The notes: generated by a model from the letters alone, not told the origin. 64,000 nt of DNA from Williamsoniiplasma somnilux (GCF_002804005.1 NZ_CP024965.1:186001-250000); one strand, 5' to 3'. Positions 12,969 to 23,628 are shown, counted from the stretch's first letter. Numbers and translations: made by a program.

Positions 12969-13937
12969 ATGGTGGTTTTTAAAAAAAATAAAGGTTTTAA
13001 TATTACACATGTCAATGCTCGTAAAAGAAAACAAAATAAGAAAAATTTTGATTCCTTTTTCTTGCAATTAATATGAATAATACCAGGTTTATTTTTTATT
13101 GGGGTCTTCGTTTTTTTCTCACTATACATGGTTATTAAAAATGGTACTAACGGTTCTCCAAGACCAATTTATGAATGGTATTTATCAGCTTGAAACTTTA
13201 AAGCGATTCTAACTGATCAAACATTTTTAATTGCTTTAAAAAATTCATTGTTGTATGTTGTTGTAACGGTGCCGATTGGATTAGTTATTTCAATCCTTTG
13301 TGCTAAAGCATTGTCATCAATTTTAAACAAAAGAATTTTCTCATTTGTACAAGGAGTTTTCTTCTTACCATATGTAACAAGTGCAATGGCTGTTGCAATG
13401 GCATTCTCATTTATCTTTAGTTCAAGTTCTGGAGGGGTATTTAACCAATTCATGGGCTTATTCGGAATTGATTCAGTTGCATGATTAAAAGATTCAAGAT
13501 ATGCAATTTTTACAGTGTTCATTTTTGGGATTTGAAAAACACTACCATTCCAAATCGTTATGTTAACTTCAGCATTTATTAGAATTAATAAACAATACTA
13601 TGCAGCTGCAAGTATCGATGGTATGAGTAAATGAAAACAATTTTGAAGAATAACAATGCCACAATTAACGCCAATGATTGTATATTTAACAACATTAGCT
13701 TTAATTGCTTCATTCAAAGTATTACCTTTGGGATTATTTGGAAATGAAGCTGAAGCTGAAAAAGTAAATGCCCAAACAATCATTTTCTGGATTTATGAAA
13801 GAACAACTGGTTCATCAACAAATGCTATTTCATATCCAAAAGCAGGAGCTGCTTCGTTGTTCTTAATGTTTATTATTTTAGCAGTAACAGTTGTTAATAG
13901 ATTTATCACTAAAAAATTAGCCGTGAGATATAAATAG
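12969..13937 (+). CDS. ABC importer permease 1 (UgpA/MalF type)
   Basis: A 322-residue inner-membrane permease with six predicted helices. The cytoplasmic EAA loop is recognisable as YYAAASIDGMSKWKQFWRI (about 213-231), followed by the conserved MPQL. The N-terminus is basic, as in UgpA-type subunits. ATG 12969 directly follows the ATPase stop, with GTTGGAGGTAATC acting as ribosome site inside the ATPase gene. Trp is encoded mostly by TGA, but TGG occurs once near 13788. It pairs with permease 2 to form the channel. Confidence 0.9.
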
Positions 13938-13945
13938 GAGGTTTT

Positions 13946-15193
13946 ATGCAAAAAAATAACGAAATAAAAACATTTGAAAAAATTGAAATTAAAATTCGTG
14001 AAGATTACATCGAAAATAAAAAAAACATAAAATCTTCATTTGATAACAAAATTGCTAATCAAAATAATAAATTATCAAAACGCAGCCTAAAAGAAGAACG
14101 TTTTGTATCTTTGAAAAACAATTTAGAAAAATACAAAGATAATGTTAGGGATTACTATTTTAATGGTTTAAAAGCTTGATTTGTTTTAATGCAACTTTCG
14201 TTCGTGATGAGAAGTTTGCGATTTCATTATCATATAACTAACTTTTGATTTATTAAATCTGTTAACCGTAAAATAATGTTTACAGCATCAATGGCTGGAG
14301 AAAGTCTTGGTAAAAAAATCTTAGGTAATTTTATTAAGACAGTTTTTATTCTAATTATGATGATTGTCTTCTTGTTCCCCTTTTATTGAATGATCTCAGT
14401 ATCTTTTAGATCATCAGATGAAATAACTGAAGGAATTAAAGGATCGATGAGTTTATGACCTAAGGAATGAACTTGAGATGCATACGATTTCTTGTTTAAT
14501 AATCCTAATGCTAAAATTTCTATCGGATCAGCAATAGGAAGTTCATTCTTGATTGCAATCATTTCTACAATTGTACAAATCTTTGTTTCCTTGCTTGGGG
14601 GATTTGGTTTATCTTATATTAACAGTAGATATAAAGAAGTCTTTATCATGATTATTCTAGCAACTATGATGTTGCCAGGAGAAGCGTTATTAATTGGTCA
14701 GTACATGATTATTACCGACTTACAGTTAAAGAACACATTGATAGCTCTAATCATTCCGTTTATTGGTAATGCCTTTACAATTTACATGTTTAAAAACGCT
14801 TTTGATAGTATTAATGACTCAGTTAAAAAAGCAGCTAAAGTAGATGGTTTATCAAATTGACAATTTTTTATTAAAATTGCTATTCCATATGTAAGAGCAA
14901 CTATCTTTACAGCAATCTTAATTTCATTCATTGCTTCATGAAACTCAATTCTATGACCAACAATGGTTATTAAACAAGATTCACAATTTGTAACCTTACC
15001 AATGATTTTGTGACAAATTATGCAATCTTCGGGCATCAGTGGAGATGTTTGAAACATGGATGGTTCATTAGACCCACAAAACTTAAAAATGGCAGCCTCA
15101 ATCGTTGCAATTTTACCAATGTTTATCATTTTTGTCTTTACTAAAAAATACTTAGTAAAAGGAATTACATCAAACAGTGGTGCTAAAGAATAA
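13946..15193 (+). CDS. ABC importer permease 2 (UgpE/MalG type) with a long N-terminal extension
   Basis: A 415-residue permease. The C-terminal 280 residues are a MalG-type membrane domain with six helices and an EAA loop reading VKKAAKVDGLSNWQFFIKIA, followed by IPY. About 130 residues precede the first canonical helix. The first ~75 are highly charged and helical (Lys/Glu/Asn-rich), probably cytoplasmic, and the rest includes RSLRFHYH. This tail is absent from ordinary sugar permeases. GGAGG lies seven bases before ATG 13946. Last gene of the riboswitch operon. Confidence 0.9.
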
Positions 15194-15259
15194 TTAAGCA
15201 AGTAATTGACTTTGCGTATGTGTTTTTATACAATCTATATGTTGTTAAAACACATATAT

Positions 15260-15336
15260 GGCGCCATTGGTGAAGTGGTTAACACATCAGGTTGTGGTCC
15301 TGACATTCGAGGGTTCGATCCCCTTATGGCGCCCCA
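15260..15336 (+). tRNA. tRNA-His (GTG)
   Basis: Anticodon loop TTGTGGT gives GTG. A G at -1 (15260) faces C73 (15333), the tRNA-His identity pair. The acceptor stem GCGCCAT/ATGGCGC is perfect and CCA is encoded at 15334-15336. Confidence 0.95.
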
Positions 15337-15350
15337 TTAATTTAAAAAAC

Positions 15351-15377
15351 AAAATCGGTCTATGATCGATTTTTTTA
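15351..15377 (+). terminator. Terminator after tRNA-His
   Basis: AAAATCG (15351-15357) pairs with CGATTTT (15367-15373), followed by T-rich sequence. Confidence 0.75.
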
Positions 15378-15406
15378 TTTTTTTCTAAACCTTTATGGAG
15401 GTTTAT

Positions 15407-16378
15407 ATGATTGTTAGTATTCCACAACAAAGTATTAATCAAGTAATTAATGTTCAAGAGTATCCAACTATAAATTCAAGCGACACAAAAATGCGTATTG
15501 TTTTTATGAATAAAAAAATCACATTAAACAAAAAATCTTTTTATAAAATATTAATTTGATTTAAAAATAATGACAAACAACTTTTGCAAAATTTTGCATT
15601 TAATTTGGAATTAAAAACTAAGATCGGATTATTAAGTATTCCACCGAACAAAATTTGAAAGCAAATGGAAACAAATGAGCAATGTTATTTAGAATTTAAC
15701 TTACCAATAGAACACGTTTCTGATTTTAATCAACTATATTACAATTTGGTGCACGACAATAACAATAATAAAGGTGAAATAAATTTAAATCTTAACACTG
15801 ACACTGATTATATAATTAACGAATTAAATGTTTTTGAAAATGGCATTTCAGTGCCTTTGTTTGCAAGGACAATTAATTCTCAACTTAATGATTTTGTTTC
15901 TAATCAAACTTATAAACAAATCGGACAGATAACAAATAATTTAATCGATTTAAATTCTAGTACTTATACCAATATATCTCCAATTAAAAACATGATCGAT
16001 ATTATTAAAAACGAAATTTGAGAAGATAATCCGCAAATTGAAGATTTCAAAATAGACATTGCTGAACATGACTTTAGTGATTTTTATAAATTTAAACCAT
16101 CATTAAAAATTATTAAAAGTATTAACGGTTTTAAAATTATTTGTGAAAACAATTTAAAATTGAATAATGTCAATCAAAAAATCGAAGAAAAAATTGGAGA
16201 TTCGGGTTTATTGTTTAATCCTTACTGTAAAAATGTTCAAACAATAAATTTAAAATTTGTATATTTTGGCAAAACTCTGAAATTATCAAAAAAAATTTTT
16301 AATTCTAAAATTTCTTATGACTATTTTTTTGATCAATCATTAAAACTTTTTAAAAAGATTGCAAACAATGAAAATTAA
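15407..16378 (+). CDS. Hypothetical protein, 323 residues
   Basis: I do not recognise this protein. It is hydrophilic, Asn/Ile/Lys-rich, without a signal peptide or obvious membrane segment, and reads as a soluble cytoplasmic protein. ATG 15407 follows a strong TATGGAGGTTT ribosome site. Several in-frame TGA codons (for example 16019) are Trp. Its 3' end overlaps the next small gene by 11 bases, so the two are probably co-translated. A capsid- or stress-like role cannot be argued from the sequence. Confidence 0.75.
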
Positions 16379-16727
16379 AACTTTTTTTAATAGCTTTTCT
16401 ATCTTTTTGATTTCGATTTCGGTTTTTGGAGCAAGTTGTTTTGCGATTTACAAGTTTGGTTTTTCCAAAGAAAAAAATGTAAATATTGATACTAAAATAC
16501 CAGAAATCAAACAACCAATTATTGAAATTAATGAAGAACAACAAATAGTGAAACAAGAAATTTTTGATTTAAAATTATTTCAAGAAATCTTTGCCAAAAA
16601 AACAAAAACATTTGCTTTAAATTATGAAATTTTTACAAATAGCCTTATTAGTCCAACAAAAATTAAAATCCACTATTGAAATAATACATATTTTGGTGAC
16701 TGATTTTACAGTATTATAAAAATATAA
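16368..16727 (+). CDS. Hypothetical single-pass membrane protein, 119 residues
   Basis: A small protein with one N-terminal hydrophobic helix (about residues 8-30, FSIFLISISVFGASCFAIY) followed by a charged, Lys/Glu-rich tail. The Cys inside the helix is too deep in the hydrophobic run to be a convincing lipobox. ATG 16368 lies within the end of the preceding gene. Two in-frame TGA codons (16677, 16701) encode Trp in the last 17 residues, so standard-code translation would cut it short. Function unknown; the overlap suggests it works with its upstream neighbour. Confidence 0.65.
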
Positions 16728-16776
16728 TTTTTATAAATAATGTATAATATAGGAAAGAAATAAAAGGTGATTAAAA

Positions 16777-17001
16777 ATGAACATTTATGAAGAAATTTTA
16801 AAAGCTTTAAAAAAAGCTGGTGCAAAAGGCACTTTAGATAAAAACACAAGATTTGCAAATGTTGGCGTTGATTCTTTGGATTTAATGGACATGATTGTCA
16901 AATTAGAAGACACTCTAGAAATTCGTGTTCCTGATGATGAATTGTTAACTATTAAAACTATCGAGGATTTATTAAATATTATTGAAAAATTAAAGGGGTA
17001 A
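16777..17001 (+). CDS. acpP: Acyl carrier protein
   Basis: A 74-residue acidic four-helix protein with the phosphopantetheine site DSLD (Ser33) in VGVDSLDLMDMIV. ACP carries acyl chains on a 4'-phosphopantetheine arm. In Mollicutes without fatty acid synthesis it serves acyl transfer to glycerol-3-phosphate through PlsX/PlsY/PlsC; PlsX and FakA are encoded near 59-62 kb. TATAAT at 16743-16748 and AAAGGTG before the ATG mark its own start. Fur-family gene 17006 follows after four bases. Confidence 0.95.
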   Translation: MNIYEEILKALKKAGAKGTLDKNTRFANVGVDSLDLMDMIVKLEDTLEIRVPDDELLTIKTIEDLLNIIEKLKG

Positions 17002-17005
17002 TCAC

Positions 17006-17461
17006 ATGCCTAAACTTAATAATCAACAAAATCAACAATATGAAAAAATTGCTAATTTTTTAAGAAATGAAGGTTTCAGACTAACTGAAATTCGCCTTTC
17101 AACAATTAAAGTTATCATTAAATTAGATCATCCAACAACAATGGATATAATTGCAGAACTACAAAAAGAATATAAAAATATAAATGTAATGAGTGTTTAC
17201 AACACCATTGATTTATTGTTGCAAAAACACATAATTTTTTCTAACACTTTTAATGGAAAGCAAATTTGTTATGAAATCGCAACAAATAAATCAATGCATT
17301 TAAAATGCGATAATTGTGGTCAAGTTCAAGAAATTAAAAATCACGAATTGGATAAAATCCAAATTTTAAATATCAATGAGATTGCTAAAAACCATTCTAT
17401 AACAGCTGATCATTTCAAGATTGAAGTTCATGGTACTTGCGCCAAATGCGCTCTTAAATAA
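17006..17461 (+). CDS. Fur-family metal-responsive transcriptional regulator
   Basis: A 151-residue Fur/PerR/Zur-type repressor: an N-terminal winged helix (about 12-80, with RLTEIRLSTIK and VMSVYNTIDLL) and a C-terminal dimerisation domain. Structural-zinc CxxC motifs are CDNC (101-104) and CAKC (145-148), with the HLKC sequence typical of the family. Metal-sensing His residues lie at 114 and 135-142. Whether it senses iron, zinc or peroxide cannot be decided from the sequence. It is co-transcribed with acpP. Confidence 0.9.
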   Translation: MPKLNNQQNQQYEKIANFLRNEGFRLTEIRLSTIKVIIKLDHPTTMDIIAELQKEYKNINVMSVYNTIDLLLQKHIIFSNTFNGKQICYEIATNKSMHLKCDNCGQVQEIKNHELDKIQILNINEIAKNHSITADHFKIEVHGTCAKCALK

Positions 17462-17489
17462 AATCTATTTGAACATTAAATTTTATTTT

Positions 17490-17514
17490 TTGTCTAACAC
17501 TTTTTTGCTATAAT
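17490..17514 (+). promoter_or_regulatory. Promoter of the tRNA-Trp pair
   Basis: Extended -10 TTGCTATAAT (TATAAT at 17509-17514) lies about 30 bases before the first tRNA. The -35 region is T-rich and poor, as is common with extended -10 promoters. Confidence 0.6.
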
Positions 17515-17544
17515 ATAAAAGTCGTTATTAGACAAAATCACAAT

Positions 17545-17620
17545 AGGGGCATAGTTCAGTTGGTAGAACATCGGTCTTCAAAACCGAGTGTCACGAGTTC
17601 GAGTCTTGTTGCCCCTGCCA
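17545..17620 (+). tRNA. tRNA-Trp (TCA), reads UGA
   Basis: The acceptor stem AGGGGCA/TGCCCCT is perfect. Anticodon stem TCGGT/ACCGA with loop CTTCAAA gives anticodon TCA, so this tRNA decodes UGA (and UGG by wobble) as Trp, the molecular basis of code 4 here. CCA is encoded. It is first in a tandem pair. Confidence 0.97.
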
Positions 17621-17631
17621 TTTAGAATCAC

Positions 17632-17658
17632 AAACGACACTTTTTGTGTCGTTTTTTT
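17632..17658 (+). terminator. Terminator/attenuator between the two tRNA-Trp genes
   Basis: AAACGACAC (17632-17640) and GTGTCGTTT (17646-17654) form a nine-base stem with loop TTTTT and a T-run ending at 17658, immediately before the second tRNA begins at 17659. Confidence 0.9.
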
Positions 17659-17733
17659 AGGAGTATAGTTCAATGGTAGAACGACGGTCTCCAAAACCGT
17701 GCGTTGAGGGTTCGATTCCTTTTACTCCTGCCA
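17659..17733 (+). tRNA. tRNA-Trp (CCA), reads UGG
   Basis: Acceptor stem AGGAGTA/TACTCCT is perfect; anticodon stem ACGGT/ACCGT with loop CTCCAAA gives CCA. It reads the rare TGG codons still present. No promoter fits between the upstream terminator and this gene, so its expression probably depends on read-through. Confidence 0.96.
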
Positions 17734-17745
17734 GATTAAAATGAA

Positions 17746-17776
17746 AAAAAACGCTATTTATGAATAGCGTTTTTTA
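17746..17776. terminator. Bidirectional terminator, tRNA-Trp(CCA) and fakB2
   Basis: AACGCTATT (17750-17758) pairs with AATAGCGTT (17763-17771), A-run before and T-run after, so it can stop transcription from both sides. It touches the stop codon of the minus-strand DegV gene. Confidence 0.9.
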
Positions 17777-18631
17777 TTATGCAGGAATAATTGTAAATCC
17801 TACAGTTTGTACGCCTGCATGTACAACATATAAATGAGGGACTGGTTCTTCAACGAAATTTATATTTTGTTCTTTAAAAGTATTTCTAATAGCTGTTAAC
17901 ATTTTTTCTGATGCTAATGGAGTCGAGGCAAAAATTAACTTATAACCCTTTTGGTAAATTTTGTCTTTTTTAATGTGTTCGGCAACTTTTTCAGCCAAAC
18001 TAGAAATTGTTCTTGCAATTCCTTCTTTTTTAGGTTCAACCCCTCAAGCAATTAGAACTTTAGTTTTAAAAATATTTAAAACAGTTGAAATTAATTTAAC
18101 AGCTCTTCCTCCACGTGCTAATTTTCTTAAATCACCAGCAATAACTGCTACATAAATTTTTTCTCCAAAAGCATAAAATTCTTTAAGAACTTCTTCTGGG
18201 GTTGAAACCTTGCCTTCTTCAAGACACTTATGAAGATGTAAAGCCATTTCTTTTAAACCCTGTGCTGCAAGAAACTGATTGTTAATAACTGTTACTTTAC
18301 CAATATATTTTTCTTCATTGGCAACCATTTGAGTTGTTGCTAACATTGAAGAAAGATTTGCTGTAATTGGTAAATGAACTATGTGATCATAGCGAGTTAG
18401 CATTTCGTCTCATTTTTGTTCTAACTCTCCTGGTGAAGCTTGTGAAGTTTTTCAATCGGCACCATTTGCTAATTGATTATAGAAATCATATTTTTTAATG
18501 TTTTCTGCTGTATCTTTAATATCAGCTCCTCCGGAAATAGTTACATGCAATGGAATCATTTCTACGCATGTTCCTTTATATAATTCTGGTTGTGATGTTG
18601 AAGCACTATCAACTAAAATTCCTATTTTCAT
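17777..18631 (-). CDS. DegV/FakB family fatty-acid-binding protein (second copy)
   Basis: A 284-residue DegV-family protein, starting MKIGILVDSASTSQPELYKG. DegV/FakB proteins bind a fatty acid and present its carboxylate to the kinase FakA. Family features are the N-terminal D-SA(S/T) turn, TISGGADI, KTSQASPGE and the RKLARGGRAV segment (DegV 'L..GGR'). The ATG at 18631 follows an AAAGGGAT ribosome site overlapping the stop of the upstream copy. It forms an operon with 18635-19465. The substrate chain length is unknown; two copies suggest different preferences. Confidence 0.87.
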
Positions 18632-18634
18632 TTT

Positions 18635-19465
18635 TTATCCCTTTCATCCTACAAGAGCTATAGTTTCACGCCCTGTGTGTGCACAAATTACATTAGTTAA
18701 TTCTGATTCAATATTAATTTTTAAACCTTCTTTTTCAATTAAACTTTTAACGAAAGTAATTGTTTCGTCCGGAGTTCTCGAATAAGATAGATCTATTTTT
18801 TTAATTCCTTTGCATTCTTTTTTGAGAAATGCAATTGATTCTAAAATCGCTTTTTTAAAAGTTCTTGCCACCTGTTCTTTTTCAATTTCTCCATCATATC
18901 TTAAAATTGGAACAATTTTTAACATTTTTGCTAATGCAGCTGCCGAAGAACCAATTCGTCCACCACGCTTTAAAGTTTCTACAGTTTTAGGAACAATAAA
19001 TGCTACAAATTTTTGAGAATGCAATTTTGCTAATTCTAAAATTTCGAATCCTGTTTTATTTTCAGCAATTCACATTGCAATATTTCTTATCTGTTGTTGG
19101 GCAACAACAGATACTCCATTAGTGTCAGCGACAAAAATTTTACCCTTATAAGCTTCTTCGGTTTCACTTAGCATTCGATAAGTATTAAATTGTCCTGAAA
19201 GGCCTTTGGAAATTGGCGAAAAGATAACTTGGTCATATTCGCTTAATAGTTTATCTCACATTTTCATCATATCACCTGGTAAGGTTTGTGAAGTTTTGAG
19301 TGCTTCTCCATCAAGCATTTCATAAAAAGCATCTTTACTTAAATTGCCATCATCATAGATTTGTTCACTGTTTTGTTTGGAAATCATCAAAGGAATGACG
19401 TACAAATCTTTATAATCTTTTTCTTTACCGTCATATGAAGAATCGGTAAGGATTGCTATTTTCAT
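18635..19465 (-). CDS. DegV/FakB family fatty-acid-binding protein (first copy)
   Basis: A 276-residue DegV-family protein, starting MKIAILTDSSYDGKEKDY. It shows KTSQTLPGDMM, the ISKGLSGQFNTYRML segment (family GLSGTY region), VETLKRGGRIG and a C-terminal CAHTGRETIALVG (the H-GPG-like ligand region). The last codons include TGA as Trp, so standard-code reading would end it too early. ATG 19465 follows TGGAGGT; a TTG in frame at 19480 would lie upstream of this site and is less likely. First gene of the minus-strand pair, divergent from 19528. Confidence 0.87.
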
Positions 19466-19527
19466 AATTAATACCTCCAAGTATTATAAATAATTATAAT
19501 ATAATTAACGATAAAGGGGTTGAAACA

Positions 19528-20145
19528 ATGAATATAAAGTTTGGGGCATTTTTTAATGAGCAATTTGATGTTTTAATGTTAAATTTTGATAATAGTAAAT
19601 TAGTTGAAAACATTATTGATAAAGATGATATTAAAATTCTTAAAAACGGAGAAGAAATCATTGCAATAAATATTTTCAATGTTTCTAAAAGTATCAAATT
19701 AAACCCTGGTCTACAAAGTGAAAATCCTAATGTTTTAAAGTTTTTAGAAATTAAATTAAAAAATATCTATCCATTGGAACAAGTGACACAATTTAAAATT
19801 GGTAAAGTTTTAAAATGTGAAATTATTGAAGGAACTCATCTGCATAATACAACTGTTGATATAGGTGAAGAAGTTATTTCAATTGTTTGTGGCGCTAAAA
19901 ATATTGCCACTCATTTGTATGTGGTGGTTGCAACAGTTGGCACATATATGCCTAATGGTTTGATAATCACTGAAGGTAAGCTTCGTGGTTATGATTCTCA
20001 CGGAATGATTTGTTCAGCGAAAGAATTAGGAATCAAAGATAATTTGTTTAATAGCGAAGGAATTATTGAATTACCTATAACATATCATTCTAAAGTCGGC
20101 AAAAGTTTTTGAGGTGAATATTATGAACAAAAAACCAAAATATAG
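19528..20145 (+). CDS. tRNA-binding-domain protein, YtpR-like
   Basis: A 205-residue protein with an N-terminal DUF4479-like region (1-85) and a C-terminal EMAP-II/Trbp111 tRNA-binding OB fold (about 90-200). The latter shows FKIGKVLKCEIIEGTHLHNT, VCGAKNIATHLYVVVATVGT and KLRGYDSHGMICSAKELGI, the same core found in PheRS-beta and MetRS C-termini. It probably binds structured RNA or tRNA in trans. The TGA at 20110 is Trp and the true stop is 20143. Its 3' end overlaps the next gene by 23 bases. An AAAGGGG ribosome site precedes the ATG. Confidence 0.88.
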
Positions 20146-21187
20146 TTTTGATGAAAGAATTAAAAAAGGCTATTACCTTGCAGATTATTTTATTAAAACA
20201 AATAAAATTTTAAGTTCTTCTAAACCTAATCAAATCATCACTATGCAATTTTTTCAAAGAAAAGAAGATACTATTTTATGTGGAATAGAGCATGTATTAC
20301 AATTATTAAAATTTGCTTCACCAAATTTTAATAATTTAAAAATTTGAGCTTTAGAAGATGGCAGCATGGTTCAACCACTAGAACCAGTTTTAAAAATTGA
20401 GGGTTGTTATCAGGATTTTGGTTGATTAGAAGGAATAATCGACGGAATTTTAGCAAGAAATAGTTCAATTGCAACTAACTCAGCAAAAATAGTTGTAGCA
20501 GCAAAAGGAAAACCTTTATTAAATATGAATGATCGTGCTGATCTTTATTTATCTCAGCAAGAAGATGGTTATGCCTCTTATATTGGGGGATTTAGAGCGT
20601 TTGTGTCTCAAGCCGCAATTAGTTTAATAAATGATCCTAGTGTTCCTAAACCCAGTGGGACAATGCCTCATGCCTTAATTCAGTCTTTTGATGGTGATAT
20701 TTTAAAAGCTACAATTGCATTTAACGAAACTTTTCCAAATGTTAATTTAGTTTCTTTGGTTGATTACAATAACGATTGTGTTGTTGATGCTATCAAAGTA
20801 GCAAACCACTTTGGAGATAAACTTTTTGCAATAAGATTAGATACTGCTGGTAATTTAATAGATAAAACACTAGAACAAAATTATGATAATTATCCTGAAA
20901 ATGCTAATTTAAAAGGTGTTAATCCTTTTTTGGTTCAAGAAGTGCGCAAAGCATTAGATAATGCTGGTCATCATAAAGTAAAAATTATTGTTTCTTCAGG
21001 TTTTAACGCTGAAAAAATTGCTTATTTTGAATCTCTAAACACACCTGTAGATATTTATGGAGTTGGAGAAGCGATTAGTAAAATAAATATTTCTTTCACA
21101 GGGGATGCGGTTTTAATTAACGGCAAACCTGAAGCAAAGGTTGGAAGAAAAAACATTGAATCAACAAGATTAATTAGAATTCAATAG
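20123..21187 (+). CDS. pncB: Nicotinate phosphoribosyltransferase (probable)
   Basis: A 354-residue type II phosphoribosyltransferase-like protein that would condense nicotinate with PRPP in NAD salvage. Supporting segments are the early FDERIKKGYYLADYF, KPSGTMPHALIQSF (catalytic His region), NVNLVSLVDYNND, FAIRLDTAGNL and VSSGFNAEKI with VDIYGVGEAI, which form the barrel phosphate sites. It is shorter than the ~480-residue Firmicute enzyme, like the compact forms in other Mollicutes. ATG 20123 is chosen because GAGGTG lies six bases upstream; a GTG at 20114 is part of that site. A nicotinamide-specific enzyme is less likely. Confidence 0.85.
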
Positions 21188-21207
21188 AAAAAATACAAGA
21201 GGTAACT

Positions 21208-22449
<1,242 letters not shown>

Positions 22450-22500
22450 AATTCATAAGAATTTTTTTATTAAATATTTGTGGAATTAATTTCCAAAAAC

Positions 22501-22528
22501 TTTACATTTTAATGGAAAGTATTATAAT
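22501..22528 (+). promoter_or_regulatory. Promoter of the candidate small RNA
   Basis: TTTACA (22501-22506) and TATAAT (22523-22528) are 16 bases apart, downstream of the tyrS stop and with no coding gene to serve on this strand. Confidence 0.65.
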
Positions 22529-22534
22529 AATGTT

Positions 22535-22730
22535 GTGATAGTTGGAAACGACTATCATACCTAAAATATTATCGTTCAAATTATTTTTTTACTATTCCTA
22601 AAAATAGAAAGTTTATTTATAACTTTCAATCTTTTTCTCTTGTATTTACACATTTTTATAGGAAAGCTTGAAAAAGCTGTAAAAATCATAAAATAAAAAC
22701 CTTCTTTTTGCATCAAAGAAGGTTTTCTTT
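22535..22730 (+). ncRNA. Candidate structured small RNA between tyrS and rpsD
   Basis: About 195 bases between a good promoter and a terminator, with no ORF and between two convergent genes. Predicted helices: GATAGTTG (22537-22544) with CGACTATC (22549-22556), closed by a GAAA tetraloop; TTCCTA (22595-22600) with TAGGAA (22659-22664), extended by AAAAT/ATTTT; an inner GAAAGTT/AACTTTC (22607-22613, 22621-22627); and AGCTT/AAGCT (22665-22678) with a GAAA loop. It does not match RNase P, tmRNA, SRP RNA or 6S RNA as I know them. It could also be a processed tyrS 3' UTR. Confidence 0.6.
22696..22730 (+). terminator. Terminator of the candidate small RNA
   Basis: Perfect 12-base stem AAAACCTTCTTT/AAAGAAGGTTTT (22696-22707, 22715-22726) followed by CTTT. 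Confidence 0.85.
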
Positions 22731-22734
22731 AAGA

Positions 22735-22768
22735 AATTAAAAAACCACCTTAAAAGTGGTTTTCTTTT
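22735..22768. terminator. Terminator of rpsD (and tyrS side)
   Basis: AAAACCAC (22741-22748) pairs with GTGGTTTT (22756-22763). T-rich tails on both strands make it bidirectional; it sits next to the rpsD stop. Confidence 0.85.
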
Positions 22769-23386
22769 TTATTTAATTAAACGGTTGTATCATTCAACGA
22801 TTAATGCTTCGTTAATTTCGATGTTCAATTCTTGTCTTTCTGGTAGTCTTACAAATTCACCTTTTAGTTTAGTTTTATCAACTTTTACAAATTCCACTGT
22901 TGATTCATTATTTTGTAATGCTTCAGCAATTTTATCGTTTTTTTTCATTGATTCTTTAACTTCGATGATATCTCCGATTTTTAGTGTGTATGAAGGAATG
23001 TCAACTTTTTTACCATTTACTAAAATGTGACCATGGGCAACTAATTGACGTGCTCCTTGTCTTGTCATCGCAAATCCTAAACGGTATGTTAAGTTGTCTA
23101 ATCTTGATTCTAATAAGATCAAGAAGTTTAGTCCTGTAACTCCGTGAATTTTTTTAGCTTTTGCAAATGTGTTTCTAAATTGACGTTCATTAATTCCATA
23201 CATGAAACGAACTTTTTGTTTTTCTTGTAATTGTTGTCCATATCCACTTAATTTAGTTCTTCTAGCTCCATGTTGACCAGGAGCTGTGGTTCTTTTTTTA
23301 CCTTTACTAAATTCTTTACCATTTTCAAGAATTGAGAAACCATATCTACGAGATTTTTTGAATGTTGATCCAGTATATCTTGACAT
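22769..23386 (-). CDS. rpsD: 30S ribosomal protein S4
   Basis: A 205-residue 16S rRNA-binding assembly protein. It shows the N-terminal [29 protein letters not shown] and the S4 RNA-binding domain ([34 protein letters not shown]). The Cys zinc knuckle of some S4 proteins is absent. A TGA codon at 22790-22792 (minus) is Trp; the actual stop is TAA at 22769-22771. ATG 23386 follows AAGAGGAG. A long structured leader precedes it. Confidence 0.97.
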
Positions 23387-23576
23387 AAATTCTCCTCTTA
23401 AATCGTGTTAATTAAAATACTTTGAACAAATTCTTTTATTAAGGAGTCTAAATTTTCGCTCTTACTGCCAAGAGTTACTTTTTAATTAAAAATTTTAGAC
23501 AGAAATTAATAAATATTTGCATGCAGAATACTTGTAAATAACTTTATTATTATAAACTATAATCCTTTTCTTTCAA
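23387..23576 (-). promoter_or_regulatory. rpsD promoter and structured 5' leader
   Basis: On the minus strand TTGAAA (23576-23571) and TATAAT (23554-23549) are 16 bases apart. The leader is about 155 bases. It contains a long closing stem, GTCTAAATTTT (23446-23456, plus-strand letters) with AAAATTTTAGAC (23489-23500), enclosing the hairpin CTCTT/AAGAG. S4 represses its own mRNA through a leader in Bacillus, so an autoregulatory target is plausible here. Confidence 0.6.
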
Positions 23577-23628
23577 TAATTTTGTTTGTTATAATTTAAT
23601 AGTAATAAAAGGACTGTAGGGTGATTAA

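Noticed and set aside
22535-22730. tyrS-rpsD spacer RNA as RNase P RNA or tmRNA
   Set aside because: It is too short for RNase P RNA and lacks its conserved core; there is no tRNA-like end or tag reading frame for tmRNA.
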